A DNA stretch of 64,000 nucleotides from Gambelia wislizenii (taxonomy: Eukaryota > Chordata > Lepidosauria > Squamata > Crotaphytidae), in NCBI GenBank assembly GCA_030847615.1, contig JAUMIR010000001.1, positions 288,326,187 through 288,390,186 of the forward strand, read 5' to 3'. Below, in pieces: positions 26,631 to 37,282 of this stretch (its first letter is position 1; every line of letters begins with the position of its first letter). The position numbers and the translations under genes are program-made. Below the pieces are notes generated by a model, which did not search any database, was not told the DNA's origin, and worked only from the letters and a program-made list of their open reading frames with translations.

Positions 26631-28487
26631 GTCTGATGCCTCAATGACCAATACCATCCTGCAACAGCAAAATTACTGTTGCAGCATGTGACAGGCAATC
26701 TGCATGGCTACCCCTGAGGGGCAGGACCCCTCCAAAACAAGGCATTTGTGGCCTGGCAGTGGAGGGAAGAGGAAGAGAGCAGGGGAAAGGGGAGCACATT
26801 TCATCTTGCCTCAGGCAAAGGGCTTATCTATATGGGCAATTCACCCCATCTTGCTCCTGTCTTAGAGTCCTGCAGTCCTGATGATGCAGGGCATTGGCCC
26901 TGTTCTGCTCCTGGGCAGTCCTCACCATCCCTAGGGCAGATACAGGGAGAGGATGGAGTAAGGCCCTTTACTGTGATTTTTAAAAATACCAGCTTTAATC
27001 TGTTCCTGCCAGGAAGGAACAGATTGGGCCCCGTGTGTCTGCAGGAGCCTATCCTGTTAGGCCACTCCTTCACTGCAGGTACTGGTCTGCTTTGCTCCTC
27101 TGTCACATGAAGATTGGTCACATGAAAGGGACCCTTAGTCACATGCTGCGGGCCAGCTTCCTCATTTCTTGGAGAGTCAGGGAGGTGGCGGCGGCAGCTG
27201 GACTCCGGTCCATTTCATAGTTAATGTGGTAAGAACGGGCCTGATCCATGGCCAGAATACACAGGTGGGGAGCCGGCGTATCCTGGCTCATGTAGATTAG
27301 CCCAAAGAGACATCTTGTGTTGCCTGTACTAGGAACACAAGGCAGGAAGACAATAACCACCTCAAATACCAGTTGGCCCACAGTGCAACAAAAATGCATC
27401 AGCAGTCACTCATATTTTATAGACATGTTATGGTTCTCAAGTGTAACCATATAGACAGAGGTAAAATGAACAACAGCCAGGAGGTAGAGTGTAGGAAGGA
27501 ACAGGATAGGAGGAGAATAAGAAGGAGAGACAAAAAGAAAACAATAGGCAATGTAATTGCTCTGCATGAACTTGTCCAGGTAAAGCATACTCTTATATTG
27601 AACTGGGAATTGCTCCTTAGATTACAGCATCACGTGAAACACCCAAATTTCAATTTCCTTGTACAAAATATTAAAGAAGTCTTGTCTCCAAGGTGATGTT
27701 CCATGGTCCCTCTTGGAAGATGATATTTTAAATCACCTACTCCAACATTAAAGTAAGGTGTTAGAACTTTGCCAGTGGAGATTTTCAGTCCTTCCTAATA
27801 CCCCTCAGCTATCCTTCAAGTGAGGTTAGGTTTCCACTGTCAGTTACTGCAATCAGAGCTGGTTTAATGGTTTTGAGCATGGGTTGCTTCTGCAAGCTTG
27901 GCACCAAGGCTTTCTTTCTACTTTGGGCCAAATTGTTTCATGTGTTACATTCTGATTATTCTTAGTTTGTCATGGTTTAAGCCTCTCCTCCATTTTAGGA
28001 ATGTACTAGAAAGGCCCTTGTGAGGGAGATATCATTGTGTGAATGTGTGTGTTTCAGGTTCACTACATTTGTATAATTTCTGCTTTAAATTGTTAATATT
28101 TACATAATGTATTCATTGCAAAAGCCAGGCTCATTTCTTAGTCACAACGTAATGCAATTAAAGTGTCATTTTAGAAACTTCTGCAAGCATAGCACCTTTC
28201 ATTACCTGATGGGGTTCTTTTTGGGAAAAAAAATACTTATTTTGCAGTTTTTTTCCTTGCACTTTTGTAGTTATCCATTCAGTGTAAATGCATCAAAAGG
28301 CAATGCTGAATTTTCCCATTGTAATTAAAAGGTGTAAGAGGCATTTATAGGATTGTGGCCAGATTTTGAAGTACCCAAAAATCTTTCAGAGAGCCAGTAT
28401 GTAGACCAACTTGGCCCTTAAATAAAATTGAACAGGTTCTACTTCGATTCCTCAGTTTCAGTGGGACTAGTGCAACCATCCCGTATA
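26631..28487. other. Unassigned sequence
   Basis: Open frames of 100-120 codons on both strands around 26750-27400 lack any recognisable domain. A short palindrome (GTTCCTGCCAGGAAGGAAC, near 27002) is the only structure I noted. Confidence 0.35.
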
Positions 28488-28585
28488 TGCTGCTCTCCAG
28501 ATGTTTTGAAGTGCAGCTCTCACTATCCTGGGCCATTGGCCTTGCTGGCTGAGCCTGACAGGAGTTGCAGTTCAAAAGAGTTGTG
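28488..28585. repeat. Small foldback repeat, second example
   Basis: CTGCTCTCCAGATGTTTTGA and GGAGTTGCAGTTCAAAAGAG form imperfect arms around a CCATTGGCCTTGCTGGCTGA centre. This is the same general kind as 19853-19953. Confidence 0.5.
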
Positions 28586-28894
28586 GGGTAATACATTTAG
28601 GCTGGTCTGGAGCATAAACAACATTACCATTGGCTCGTAGAATCATCTGTTCTATGTAGAGGTAATGCAGTAGTCCCTTATGATAATTTACAAAGGGAAT
28701 GCTAGTATTAGTTTATTTATTGAATTAGTCTATTGACTGTTTCCAACAATTACAGATATTATAACAATAACATTACAACTACAAAGATACAATTACAATA
28801 AAACCAAGTTACTGACACTTGTTTTACCTTCCCCAAAATCCCATCCCCAAATGCGACTAAAATTTTGCAGTGGTGTAATAAAGCACCACTTGTA

Positions 28895-29113
28895 GGACTT
28901 TATCACACTACACTATTATAGTGCTATTATTCCACTTTAACTGCTATGGCTGCCTCCTGTGGAATTTTGGGGTTTGTAATTTAGTGAAGCCTAAAAGTTC
29001 TCTGGCTGAGAATGCTAAATGCCCCCTCCCTAAATTAAAAATCCCAGGATTCCACAGGAGGCAGCCGGAGCAGTTACAGTGGAATAATAGTGCTATAACA
29101 GTGTAGTGTGAAA
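28895..29113. mobile_element. GGACTTTATCACAC-end MITE, group D
   Basis: The left end GGACTTTATCACACTACACT pairs with the right AACAGTGTAGTGTGAAA. The arms extend inward (ATTATTCCACTTTAACTGC with GCAGTTACAGTGGAATAAT), and CCTCCTGTGGAATTTTGG pairs with the complementary CCACAGGAGGCAGCC. The last bases of the right end are eroded, so the end is approximate. It is the same group as the outer element at 48899-49459. Confidence 0.8.
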
Positions 29114-29205
29114 CCAGAGAAAGACAATATAGACAAAAGGGACAGTTCAGAAGACCATCAATTAATACAGACAAATGTTTTTAAAAGAAGGATGAAAACC
29201 AAGCA

Positions 29206-32200
29206 CCCACCAACACTTTTCTAATATCGTTCCCTCTTGCTTCACAGAAACCTGGCTGGGAGAGGATAGCGCTGTCACCTGGGCGCAGGCCCTCCCAGCC
29301 GGGTATTTTGTCAGTGAGCGGGTGAGGGGAAGTGGGCAGGGGGGCGGAGTGGCTCTGGTTTATAAGAACAATCTGACCTTGACCAGGATACCTGTCTGAA
29401 ACACAGTCCACTTTGAGTGTATGTACCTTAGCCTGAGGACCAGGGATAGTTTGGGGATTCTGCTAGTATACCGACCACCCCGTTGTCTAGCAGACTCCCT
29501 AACCGAGCTGACACAGCTGGTCTCAGAGCTGCTGTTGGAGTCACCCAGACTTTTAGTTTTGGGTGACTTCAACATTCCACTCGAGACCAGCTTGACAAAT
29601 CTGACTGGTGCGGCTCGGGAGTTCATGGAAACCATGACAAACATGGGCCTATCCCAAATGGTCGTCGGGCCCACACATTGTGCGGGTCATACCCTTGATG
29701 CGGTCTTTAGTACGGAGCAGGAATATCAGTGGGCGGAGGTTATAAAAACCACCGCATTGTCATGGACGGATCATTTCCTGGTCAAGACTGAACTAAGAGT
29801 CTCTTCCCGCCCCACCGGGGGTGGTGGACCCATTAAAATGGTCCGCCCTCGAAGGCTAATGGAACCAAGAGGATTCCAGAAAGCCTTGGAGGGTTTAATG
29901 GTTGGTAACGCCGGTGACCCTGTCGAAGCTTTGGTTAATACCTGGAACAACGACCTTACCAAGGCTATTGACACGATCGCTCCCAAGCGTCCTTTCCAAC
30001 CCGCTCCAAACCGTAAGCCATGGTATACAACAGAGCTTAGGAAAATGATGTGGGTTGGACAACGACTAGAGCGCAACTGGCGGAAAACTCGACTCTTATC
30101 CGACAGGACTCGTCATAGGAACTTTCTTTGGTCCTATCGAGAGGCAATACGTGCAGCGCAGAGATCCTTCTCCTCTGCACGTAGTGCGTCTGCAGAGTCC
30201 CGTCCAGCAGAGCTGTTTAGGGTGGTAAGGGAGTTGACGCAGGTTATTCCTGTGCAGAACCCGTTGCTTAACCCAACGACAGCCTGCTGTGACGCGTTTA
30301 ACAATTTCTTTGCAGATAAAATCTCTCGGATAAGAGCCGACCTAGATGCCAGTAATTTGACAGAAACAATTGACGAGGTGTCCAGCAACTCCGTTGATGT
30401 AAGTTTACTGGATGAATTTCAATCCATGAGTACCGAGGATGTGGACAAGCTACTTGGTAGGGTGAAGAAGACGACCTGCCCGCTCGATCCTTGCCCTTCA
30501 TGTCTGGCCATCCAGGGGGGGACTGCCTTGATGGTGTTCCTTAAGGACATCATCAATGCATCTCTCAGAGAAGGGTATGTTCCATCTTGTTTAAAGGAAG
30601 CAGCTGTTAGGCCGCTCCTGAAAAAATCTTCCCTTGACCCCCTGGACATGAACAACTATAGGCCGGTTTCTATGTTACCATTCTTGAGCAAAGTGATTGA
30701 GAGGGCAGTTGCGCTTCAACTCCAAGTGGTCTTGGATGAAACCGATTATCTAGACCCATTTCAAACTGGCTTCAGGACGGGATTTGGAGTTGAGACTGCC
30801 ATGGTTGCCTTAACCGACGACCTACGTCTAAGCATTGACAGGAGTAGCGTGACCCTGGTGGTGCTTTTGGACATCTCAGCGGCTTTCGATACGATAGATC
30901 ATAGCATCCTTTTGGATCGCCTGAGAGGGTTAGGAATCGGAGGCACTGCGCTCCAGTGGTTCCGGTCCTTCCTCTCGGGCAGGTCCCAGAGGGTGTTGCT
31001 CGGGGACAGTTGCTCCAGCAGAAAGGAGCTTACTTTTGGTGTTCCGCAGGGTGCCATCCTATCCCTGATGCTGTTTAACATCTATATGAAGCCGCTGGGT
31101 GAGATTATTCAGAGTTATGGGGCTGGGTGTTATCAGTACGCTGATGACACCCGGATCTATTTCTCCTTGTCCCGATCGTCGGCCTCGAATTCCGATGGTG
31201 TATCTCCTCTTAATGACTGTCTTAAAGCAGTAATGGGCTGGATGAGGAAAAACAGATTGAGATTAAATCCAGACAAAACGGAGGTGCTCATGGTAGCGGT
31301 CCCGAAACCAGGAGTTGAGTTGCAACCTCCAGTCCTGGATGGGGTCACACTCTCCGTTAAGGACTGTGTTCGCAGTCTGGGGGTGCTCCTTGATTCATCG
31401 CTTCAGATGACGAGTCAGGTGAATGCGACAGTCAGGAGCGCCTGTTATCAGCTTCGGCTGATACGCCAGCTGTGCCTGTTCCTGGAAGTAAAGGACCTCG
31501 AGACTGTGGTGCACGCGCTGGTGACCTCTCGTCTAGATTTCTGCAATGCGCTCTACATGGGGCTGCCCTCATGCTTGGTCCGGAAACTTCAGTTGGTACA
31601 AAATATGGCAGCCAGAGTGGTCTCGGGAACATCTCGGAGAGACCATATAACTCCAGTGTTAAGATCTCTCCACTGGCTGCCTATCAGTTTCCGGGCCCAG
31701 TATAAGGTGTTGGTTATTACCTTTAAAGCCCTAAATGGCTTGGGTCCAACTTATCTCCAGAACCGCCTCCTCCCATACAATCCTCCCCGCGCACTCCGGT
31801 CCTCTGGGAGGAATTTGCTTCAGCCACAAAAATCTAGGCTGTCTGCAACCTCCCAGAGGGCCTTTTCGGTAATCGCCCCCAAATTGTGGAATGACCTGCC
31901 GAACGAGATCCATCAGATAACAACCCTGAGTAGCTTTAAAAAAGCAATAAAGACAGATCTCTTTCGGCAGGCCTTTCCTAATTAGATCCCGGCCTCAGGG
32001 GATCCTGGCTTCTTTTAGTCTGCTGGCCATTTATAGTATTTTATTGTATTTATTGTTTTTAATTGTGATTTTAGATTAGTTGGTTTTAATTTATAATTGT
32101 TTAATATTTTTTATGGGGGAGGGTGTGGTGGGGGGTGTTTGGGGATTTTATCTGTATTGTATTTTAATTTTTGTAAGCTGCCCCGATTGTTTTAACAGAG

Positions 32201-32245
32201 GGGTGGGGTATAAATAAATTTTAGTATTATTATTATTATTAATAG
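29206..32245 (+). mobile_element. L2-clade LINE, 5'-truncated, 3' end intact
   Basis: This non-LTR retrotransposon begins partway through the apurinic-type endonuclease and runs to a 3' UTR containing GTAAGCTGCCCCGATTG. It finishes with GTATAAATAAATTTTAG and a (TTA)n-like tail at about 32227-32243, typical of L2/CR1-type tails rather than poly(A). ORF1 and the start of the endonuclease are missing. High CpG content and a long open frame mark it as much younger than the L2 remnant at 56870-57765. The group D MITE ends about 90 bp upstream and another MITE starts about 55 bp downstream, so this is a local insertion hotspot. Confidence 0.88.
29421..31985 (+). CDS. L2-type endonuclease/reverse transcriptase (truncated)
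   Basis: An 854-codon frame encodes most of an L2-type ORF2. The frame continues upstream to about 29247 (ETWLGEDSAV, then GGGVALVYKNN) but is broken by one TGA at 29397-29399, so the ATG at 29421 is only the first after the stop. Residues 1-130 form the endonuclease C-terminal half: LVYRPPR, the catalytic LVLGDFN and the SWTDH motif. Reverse transcriptase follows, with NNYRPVSMLPFLSKV, motif A VVLLDISAAFDT, motif B GVPQGAILS and the catalytic YADD in YQYADDTRIYFS. The C-terminal region ends with LHWLPISFRAQYKVL-type sequence. The polymerase core residues are present. The protein would act in target-primed reverse transcription, but without ORF1 and the full endonuclease this copy is not autonomous. 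Confidence 0.9.
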   Translation: MYLSLRTRDSLGILLVYRPPRCLADSLTELTQLVSELLLESPRLLVLGDFNIPLETSLTNLTGAAREFMETMTNMGLSQMVVGPTHCAGHTLDAVFSTEQEYQWAEVIKTTALSWTDHFLVKTELRVSSRPTGGGGPIKMVRPRRLMEPRGFQKALEGLMVGNAGDPVEALVNTWNNDLTKAIDTIAPKRPFQPAPNRKPWYTTELRKMMWVGQRLERNWRKTRLLSDRTRHRNFLWSYREAIRAAQRSFSSARSASAESRPAELFRVVRELTQVIPVQNPLLNPTTACCDAFNNFFADKISRIRADLDASNLTETIDEVSSNSVDVSLLDEFQSMSTEDVDKLLGRVKKTTCPLDPCPSCLAIQGGTALMVFLKDIINASLREGYVPSCLKEAAVRPLLKKSSLDPLDMNNYRPVSMLPFLSKVIERAVALQLQVVLDETDYLDPFQTGFRTGFGVETAMVALTDDLRLSIDRSSVTLVVLLDISAAFDTIDHSILLDRLRGLGIGGTALQWFRSFLSGRSQRVLLGDSCSSRKELTFGVPQGAILSLMLFNIYMKPLGEIIQSYGAGCYQYADDTRIYFSLSRSSASNSDGVSPLNDCLKAVMGWMRKNRLRLNPDKTEVLMVAVPKPGVELQPPVLDGVTLSVKDCVRSLGVLLDSSLQMTSQVNATVRSACYQLRLIRQLCLFLEVKDLETVVHALVTSRLDFCNALYMGLPSCLVRKLQLVQNMAARVVSGTSRRDHITPVLRSLHWLPISFRAQYKVLVITFKALNGLGPTYLQNRLLPYNPPRALRSSGRNLLQPQKSRLSATSQRAFSVIAPKLWNDLPNEIHQITTLSSFKKAIKTDLFRQAFPN

Positions 32246-32298
32246 TATATTAATATTTTTTCCTGCCAAAAACATACCCTCACAAAAATGCAAAGTTA

Positions 32299-32628
32299 GG
32301 ACTTTTTCAGACACCCCTTACTGCCCAAGAAGCCTGCAGAATAGTAATGACACTGTCACACGGCAGGGGGTCCGTTTCAGACGACACCATCCCTCTCTCG
32401 GCGTCATCGTGACTGTTCCGGGTAAGATTGAAGGCAACCGCGCCATTTTTTACTCACGGAAATTGTCTGTGAAGAAAAAATGGTGCGGCTGCCTTCAATC
32501 TTACCTGGAACAGTCATGGACGATGCTGAGAGAGGGATGGCGTCGTCCGAAATGGACCCCCTGCCGCTTGACAGTGTCGTTACTGTTCCAGAGGCTTCTT
32601 GCACGGTAAGGGGTGTCTGAAAAAGTCC
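32299..32628. mobile_element. Near-perfect foldback MITE, group A, TTA duplication
   Basis: A 330-bp element starts GGACTTTTTCAGACACCCCT and ends AGGGGTGTCTGAAAAAGTCC. TTA lies on both sides (32296-32298, 32629-32631). Almost the whole element folds on itself: CCTTACTGCCCAAGAAGCCT pairs with the distal complement, and GATTGAAGGCAACCGCGCCA pairs with its partner across a short loop near 32465. It has no coding capacity. The TTA duplication is the TWA target of PIF/Harbinger elements. Confidence 0.9.
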
Positions 32629-32631
32629 TTA

Positions 32632-33680
32632 TTGTCACTAATAGAGATTAGATAATCTGTCAGCATCACAAACTTCTGTATTAACATAAAATATCTAGGC
32701 AGACTCTTTTTCTGCTTCTTGCTTCCTCTGATTGGCTGCATTAAGTGAGAAAAGGTCAACCCTATGTGTCACAAAGGGACTGACAGGGAATGTTAGCAAA
32801 TGGAAGTTACGCAAATGGTGAAAAAAAACCCATCTCCATGTTAGAGTTTTCATGCAGACAGTGTTGCTTACCACTTTAGCTTTGAATGTGTTAGATTGGC
32901 TTGTTTTTAATACCCATGTTATGTGGACCTTCATTGTTGTTAAAAGAGAAGCCCAGAAAAATACAAGGCTCCTACTGAAATGAAACTAGCACCCTTGCGT
33001 TTACCTACGTCATGCTATTTTTCTGACTCATTTTTTACAAAACATGGTGTAAAGGGTTCCCTTTCCCACTCTCAGCTGTTCTTTGTAAGTAAATATGATG
33101 TATTTAAAGACACAAGTGGTGGGGGCAATTTTGTGACAGTTTTTGTCTGCTGAAGAGAGCTGCTCTCAGATTATTATCTGTCTCAAGAGCTGAAAGGACA
33201 TGCGAGTGCTTTTACAAAACTACCTTCCTCTCTTGGGCCTTAATAAGAGCAACTGAGAGCAAGAAAAAAAGAAGATGCCAGTGCACTGACAACAACTGAT
33301 CTTGGTGCTCCAATCTATGTGAAGTGCAACATAAGTCTATTTGTCTGTCAGTCTGTCTATCTAATCTAATCTACCAACCAATTAGATCATAAACATAGGA
33401 GGGCAAAAGTTTTCCGTGTACTTGGCATCTGAAAATGTTTGTTTTGAATTGTGCAGTTGGTTTTCAAGACAAATCAGTGCTTTGGATGTTGCTTTGACGG
33501 AAGGTGTCATGCATTTTATGTTTGTGTACTACTTACAAATACCTGCACCCAAATAAATTCTGCCAATCAAACTGACAGCACTTCCAACACATTCCAGCCC
33601 CTATCATTTTTTCCTAAGGAAACAACTCATAGTCACAAAAGAAGGCACATCTTATTTTGAGTTTTAAAGAATGGGCGTGC

Positions 33681-33721
<41 letters not shown>

Positions 33722-34495
33722 TTAGCTGAACAGCATGCATGAACTTCCAAGAATAATATTCCCTCCCACCAGATATGGACTATAGGTATACAAATACTTT
33801 TTATATACTTCTGATGGAATGATTGAAGAAGGAACCTGCCTGTCATTCTATAGTGAATATAGTGAACATGTATGCATGTTCATTGCTGCAGAGTCAGCCG
33901 TAGCACAGGGTAGAGTGAGGCAGCCAACCAGACAGCATTTTGTGAATATCAGGAGAGGTCAAAAATGTTTATTTATTTCATTTGTTCTGTTTTTGCTGCT
34001 GTGGAGGAGGAAGAGATGCATGGGGGATTTTCTGTCTTAAATGCCAAAATAACTTGGTATTATGAACCTTAGCTACTATACACCTTGGTTTGTGGGACAG
34101 GAAAGGGTCCCATTTCGCTGGCCTCAGTATCTTGACCAGCTTCAGTCACTGAATGTGTCCATTATCCATTAGAAATGGAATGACCCCTGCCCCTTCTGAA
34201 CACAATGTTTTCCAGTGACTAAATACATGAACTCCATGGCTTGTCTGCTGCCACTCATGGGCTCTGCAGAAATCAAAGTGGTATAAATTGGGGGATGTGC
34301 CCTAGCCTTGAAATATATGAACTGCCACTCTTACATCTCTTCATAGAGGAGGTGTGTGACTTCTCCTTTGGGGTGTTTTAATATGTACATGAAAAATGAA
34401 TGGATCACTTCCACTGTCATTTCCTCACACAATGACTGTATCCACAGTGTTTGGAACACTAAGCAGATCAACTGCCAGGATTTTATACTGTTTGC
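32632..34495. other. Unassigned sequence with (AT)n microsatellite
   Basis: A pure (AT)18 run lies at 33683-33718, and TCTG/TCTA-type tetranucleotides lie near 33345. No gene was recognised. The block 33100-33250 looks unique. Confidence 0.4.
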
Positions 34496-34498
34496 TAA

Positions 34499-34809
34499 GG
34501 ATATTTTTAAATGGTTGAACCCCCCCCCCGGAGAAGAATGGGGCTGTTGCGCTTACACAGCCCCATTTCAGATGACACAGTCCTCCTCCTGACCTCCTCC
34601 CAACCTTCCCCCATGCTGCTCATGACTCTTTTTATTCACTGAGGTTTTCTGTCAGTAAAAAGCAGCACGAGCAGCATAGGGTAAGGTCAGGAGGAGGTCG
34701 GGAGGAGGACGGAGGAGGACTGCGTCATCTGAAATGGGGCTGCGTAAGCGCGACAGCCCTGTTCTTCTCCTGACCTCCTTGGGTTTTTTTTAACCCTTTA
34801 AAAAAGTCC
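34499..34809. mobile_element. Foldback MITE, group B, TAA duplication
   Basis: The left end GGATATTTTTAAATGGTTGA and right end AACCCTTTAAAAAAGTCC pair. They are flanked by TAA on both sides (34496-34498, 34810-34812). The interior arms AGAAGAATGGGGCTGTTGCG and CGCGACAGCCCTGTTCTTCT pair, then GACCTCCTCCC-type arms. It is the same group as 48056-48375. The exact TAA fits a PIF/Harbinger TWA target. Confidence 0.88.
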
Positions 34810-34812
34810 TAA

Positions 34813-35220
34813 GTGTTAGAGGAACAACTCCACCAAATAACTGCAGCATTTCCAGACATTACGTAGGCTATTAAAGCAGCCTCATCCATTCTGGTGCCCT
34901 CCCAGTGTGCTGGGCAGCACTTCCCACCATCTATGGATATGGCGGGAACCATACTGAAGAAGTGTATACTAAAGGCTTGTTTGACAAGAGACTGATTTGA
35001 TTTAATACAAATTTTCTCCAGCATGGAAATGTATTAGAGTTTTTAATTATTTCATTCTACTCCCCCAACAGAAAAAAAGAGTGAGTATAATTTCCATTTA
35101 TTTATTAATCTTTAATACTTATAGTTATTGCACTTAGTATTTGTAGAAAAGTCTTCATAAAGTAGACCCCACCTTAAAAACTAAAATGTGGGCGTGTAGA
35201 TTGATATTGATATCGATATA
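34813..35220. other. Unassigned sequence
   Basis: Nothing was recognised. A short GATATTGATATCGATATA palindrome lies at the right edge. Confidence 0.4.
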
Positions 35221-36052
35221 TATGTCTTCAAGGAGATTTTCACATGGGGCCCAAATTCCCCATTACTGCCCTGACACTTCCTCTCCTATGCCTGCCAGGG
35301 AATAACGTAAATCTTTCACACACTTACCTTAATTCTGTGGCAGGAACGGGCTCCCCCTTCCCTTGCTGGCCAGCCATAAATGCAGCTGTCGTAAGGCTGT
35401 TTTTATGACTGGCCGTCTGAAATGTTATCACTTTATTGCGTGATAATGGTTGGGTAGTAAATTTAAAAAATAAAATTCCCCCAAACATAAAATCAGTTCA
35501 CCAAGCACAAAAACACACTTTAAATGACACAATCAAAACAAGGAGAGTAAAATGAAGGGTGCCACTTACCTGGATGTCCAGGTCATACCAGGAAGTGATA
35601 GGAACAGACCTCCCCTCCGCGGCTGTCATTTTGGAACAGGAACTGGGTTCCTGTTTGCACACCCATGATTGCGTAATAGAGACAGAACGGGAGGTCTATT
35701 CACGATGAAAAAATCGTGATTACATTGTTCTGGAACAGTCACAGGAGCAGAATGGATAAAGGACAGAACAGGGTCAACGTCGTCTGAAAGGGAAAACTTT
35801 TCCCAACCCTGTTCTGTTCCTGCCACGGGATATATAGCCTGTGTGAAAATCTCCCAAGTCTCCTGTCAACTTATGGCAACTCCATGAATTTCATAGCGTT
35901 TCTTAAGTAAGGACTACTCAGAGGTGACTTGTCATTGCCTGCATCTGAAACATAACCTACACAGTAGTATTCCTTGGTGGGTCTCCCTTCCCAGGGCTAA
36001 CCAACCTGACCTCACTTAGCTTCCAAGGCCTTACAGGATCTGATGCTCCCTA
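35221..36052 (-). repeat. 5S-rRNA-derived SINE, copy 3, split by a MITE
   Basis: On the minus strand the 5S-like part (about 35985-36050) reads GATCCTGTAAGGCCTTGGAA then GCTAAGTGAGGTCAGG, and GGGAGACCCACCAAGGAATA for box C. The tail is complementary to GTCTCCTGTCAACTTATGGC. The tail is interrupted after TCTTCAA by the MITE at 35232-35854 and resumes CAAGTCTCCTG. Only 35221-35231 and 35855-36052 belong to the SINE. Confidence 0.85.
35232..35854. mobile_element. GGAGATTTTCACA-end MITE, group F, CAA duplication
   Basis: A 623-bp element starts GGAGATTTTCACATGGGGCC and ends CCTGTGTGAAAATCTCC. It is flanked by CAA on both sides (35229-35231, 35855-35857). It interrupts a 5S-SINE tail, so its boundaries are fixed independently of its own ends. 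The interior has TTTATTGCGTGATAATGG, related to group E, and on the minus strand ACATCCAGGTAAGTG (35563-35577). Confidence 0.9.
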
Positions 36053-36865
36053 GATCATTTTCATAAGCACAGTATTAGGTGAATATGTGTTTTAGATAGC
36101 TATAATTACAGCTTCCCAAAAGTTATTCTCTTGGTTCTAATGACTGAAAGCAAACATTGACTACCCAAGTCACATATTGCATTCTCCATGCAAATGAATA
36201 TAGGAGGCTGGGGGTAGGGGAGAGAAAGAAAATAAAAGACTGTACAGCCAGACTCTCAAGGTAGGGTAGAAGATGATGTGAAGACTTAAAGGACTTAGAC
36301 CTGGGGTTCCTGAAGTGGCACATGTTAGCACCTCTGGGCTTTCAGATGCTTCCCTTATCTTTGTGCCTACCAACAGTCTGTACCTTCTGTCCCCTGCATG
36401 TTTTTAAAGATTATTTTATTCTGAGTTTGGATAAATTGTGTTTGTGTGGTTTATTACTCCTCCAAGAAGCACCCACCCAAAATAGACATTAAAAATCCAA
36501 CTATTTTTTTTAAAATGTGAGGCTGATGATTTATTACACAGAAGTTAGTTTGCCTGGAGGGGGAAAGTGCTTGAAATAACTCAGTGTGTGAGAGGTAAAT
36601 CAAGGGGTGGAAGTCACCTCACACTCTCATGCTGTTACCTACCCTGACAGCCCCCATCTTAGAATATCAAATAATTGGCAATGTTTAAAAATGTGGCTTA
36701 CTGTGGCCTTCCACATGGTTAGCAAGTAAATCAGGGACCCCCCCCCCAATACCAAGATTAGAGTCATGTATTACCAAGGGAGGGGCCTTTGGGAATTCCC
36801 CAAATACTCAGGTCAGAGCTAAACACCTGGAAGTGGGTCATTCAGTAATCCTCTCAATGATAGCA
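36053..36865. other. Unassigned sequence
   Basis: No gene or repeat ends were recognised. The copia element begins at 36866, with TAGCA just before it. Confidence 0.4.
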
Positions 36866-37265
36866 TGTCAGGAGTTAGAGACTACTGTGGAATTCTGGAA
36901 AGTCATGCTGAGTCATAATGGAGTTATAATGGATGAGTCCATGAGCGGCCAAGTCATCCCTAGTCATGCTAGAGCTGCAGAGGAGGTTTACTAGAGGGCA
37001 ATGCCCTGTAGATGTGTATATAAGTGAGCTGTCAAAAGCTCATTCTCTTCTTGTGAATGCTGATGCCTGGTGAAGCAGTTTGTCCTTCAGTTGTAAATAT
37101 TTGTACATATTGCAACTGCTTGACTCTGAAGATAAAAAGTGTCTCCTGCTTATTTGGACATCGAACACTCTGTGTGTGAGTATTCTTGGGAATGGGTTGC
37201 TACTAAGTCTGCTGAGATAGTTTTTGGCTTCTGCCAGGGATTGAATCTCCTATTATTGCCTGACA
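36866..37265 (+). repeat. Copia 5' LTR (400 bp)
   Basis: It runs TGTCAGG...CCTGACA, a 7-bp terminal inverted repeat. A TATA box TATATAAG is at 37017-37024, and GATAAAAAGTG near 37131 may serve for polyadenylation. At 36906-36916 TGCTGAGTCAT matches the NF-E2/CNC-Maf (and AP-1) consensus. Several further AGTCAT words lie upstream of the TATA box. The 5' third differs from the other LTR by substitutions and an indel; the rest is very similar. Confidence 0.93.
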
Positions 37266-37267
37266 GT

Positions 37268-37282
37268 GGTTATGGGCCCAGC
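37268..37282 (+). other. Primer binding site for half-tRNA initiator Met
   Basis: GGTTATGGGCCCAGC begins two bases after the 5' LTR. It is an exact 15-base complement of the anticodon arm of eukaryotic initiator tRNA-Met (around nucleotides 26-40), not of its 3' acceptor end. Drosophila copia uses the same primer, a 5' half of that tRNA cut in the anticodon loop. Confidence 0.85.

Noticed and set aside
26748..27142. Overlapping 120- and 104-codon frames on opposite strands
   Set aside because: They mirror each other over a short palindrome-bearing, GC-rich stretch; no domain recognised.
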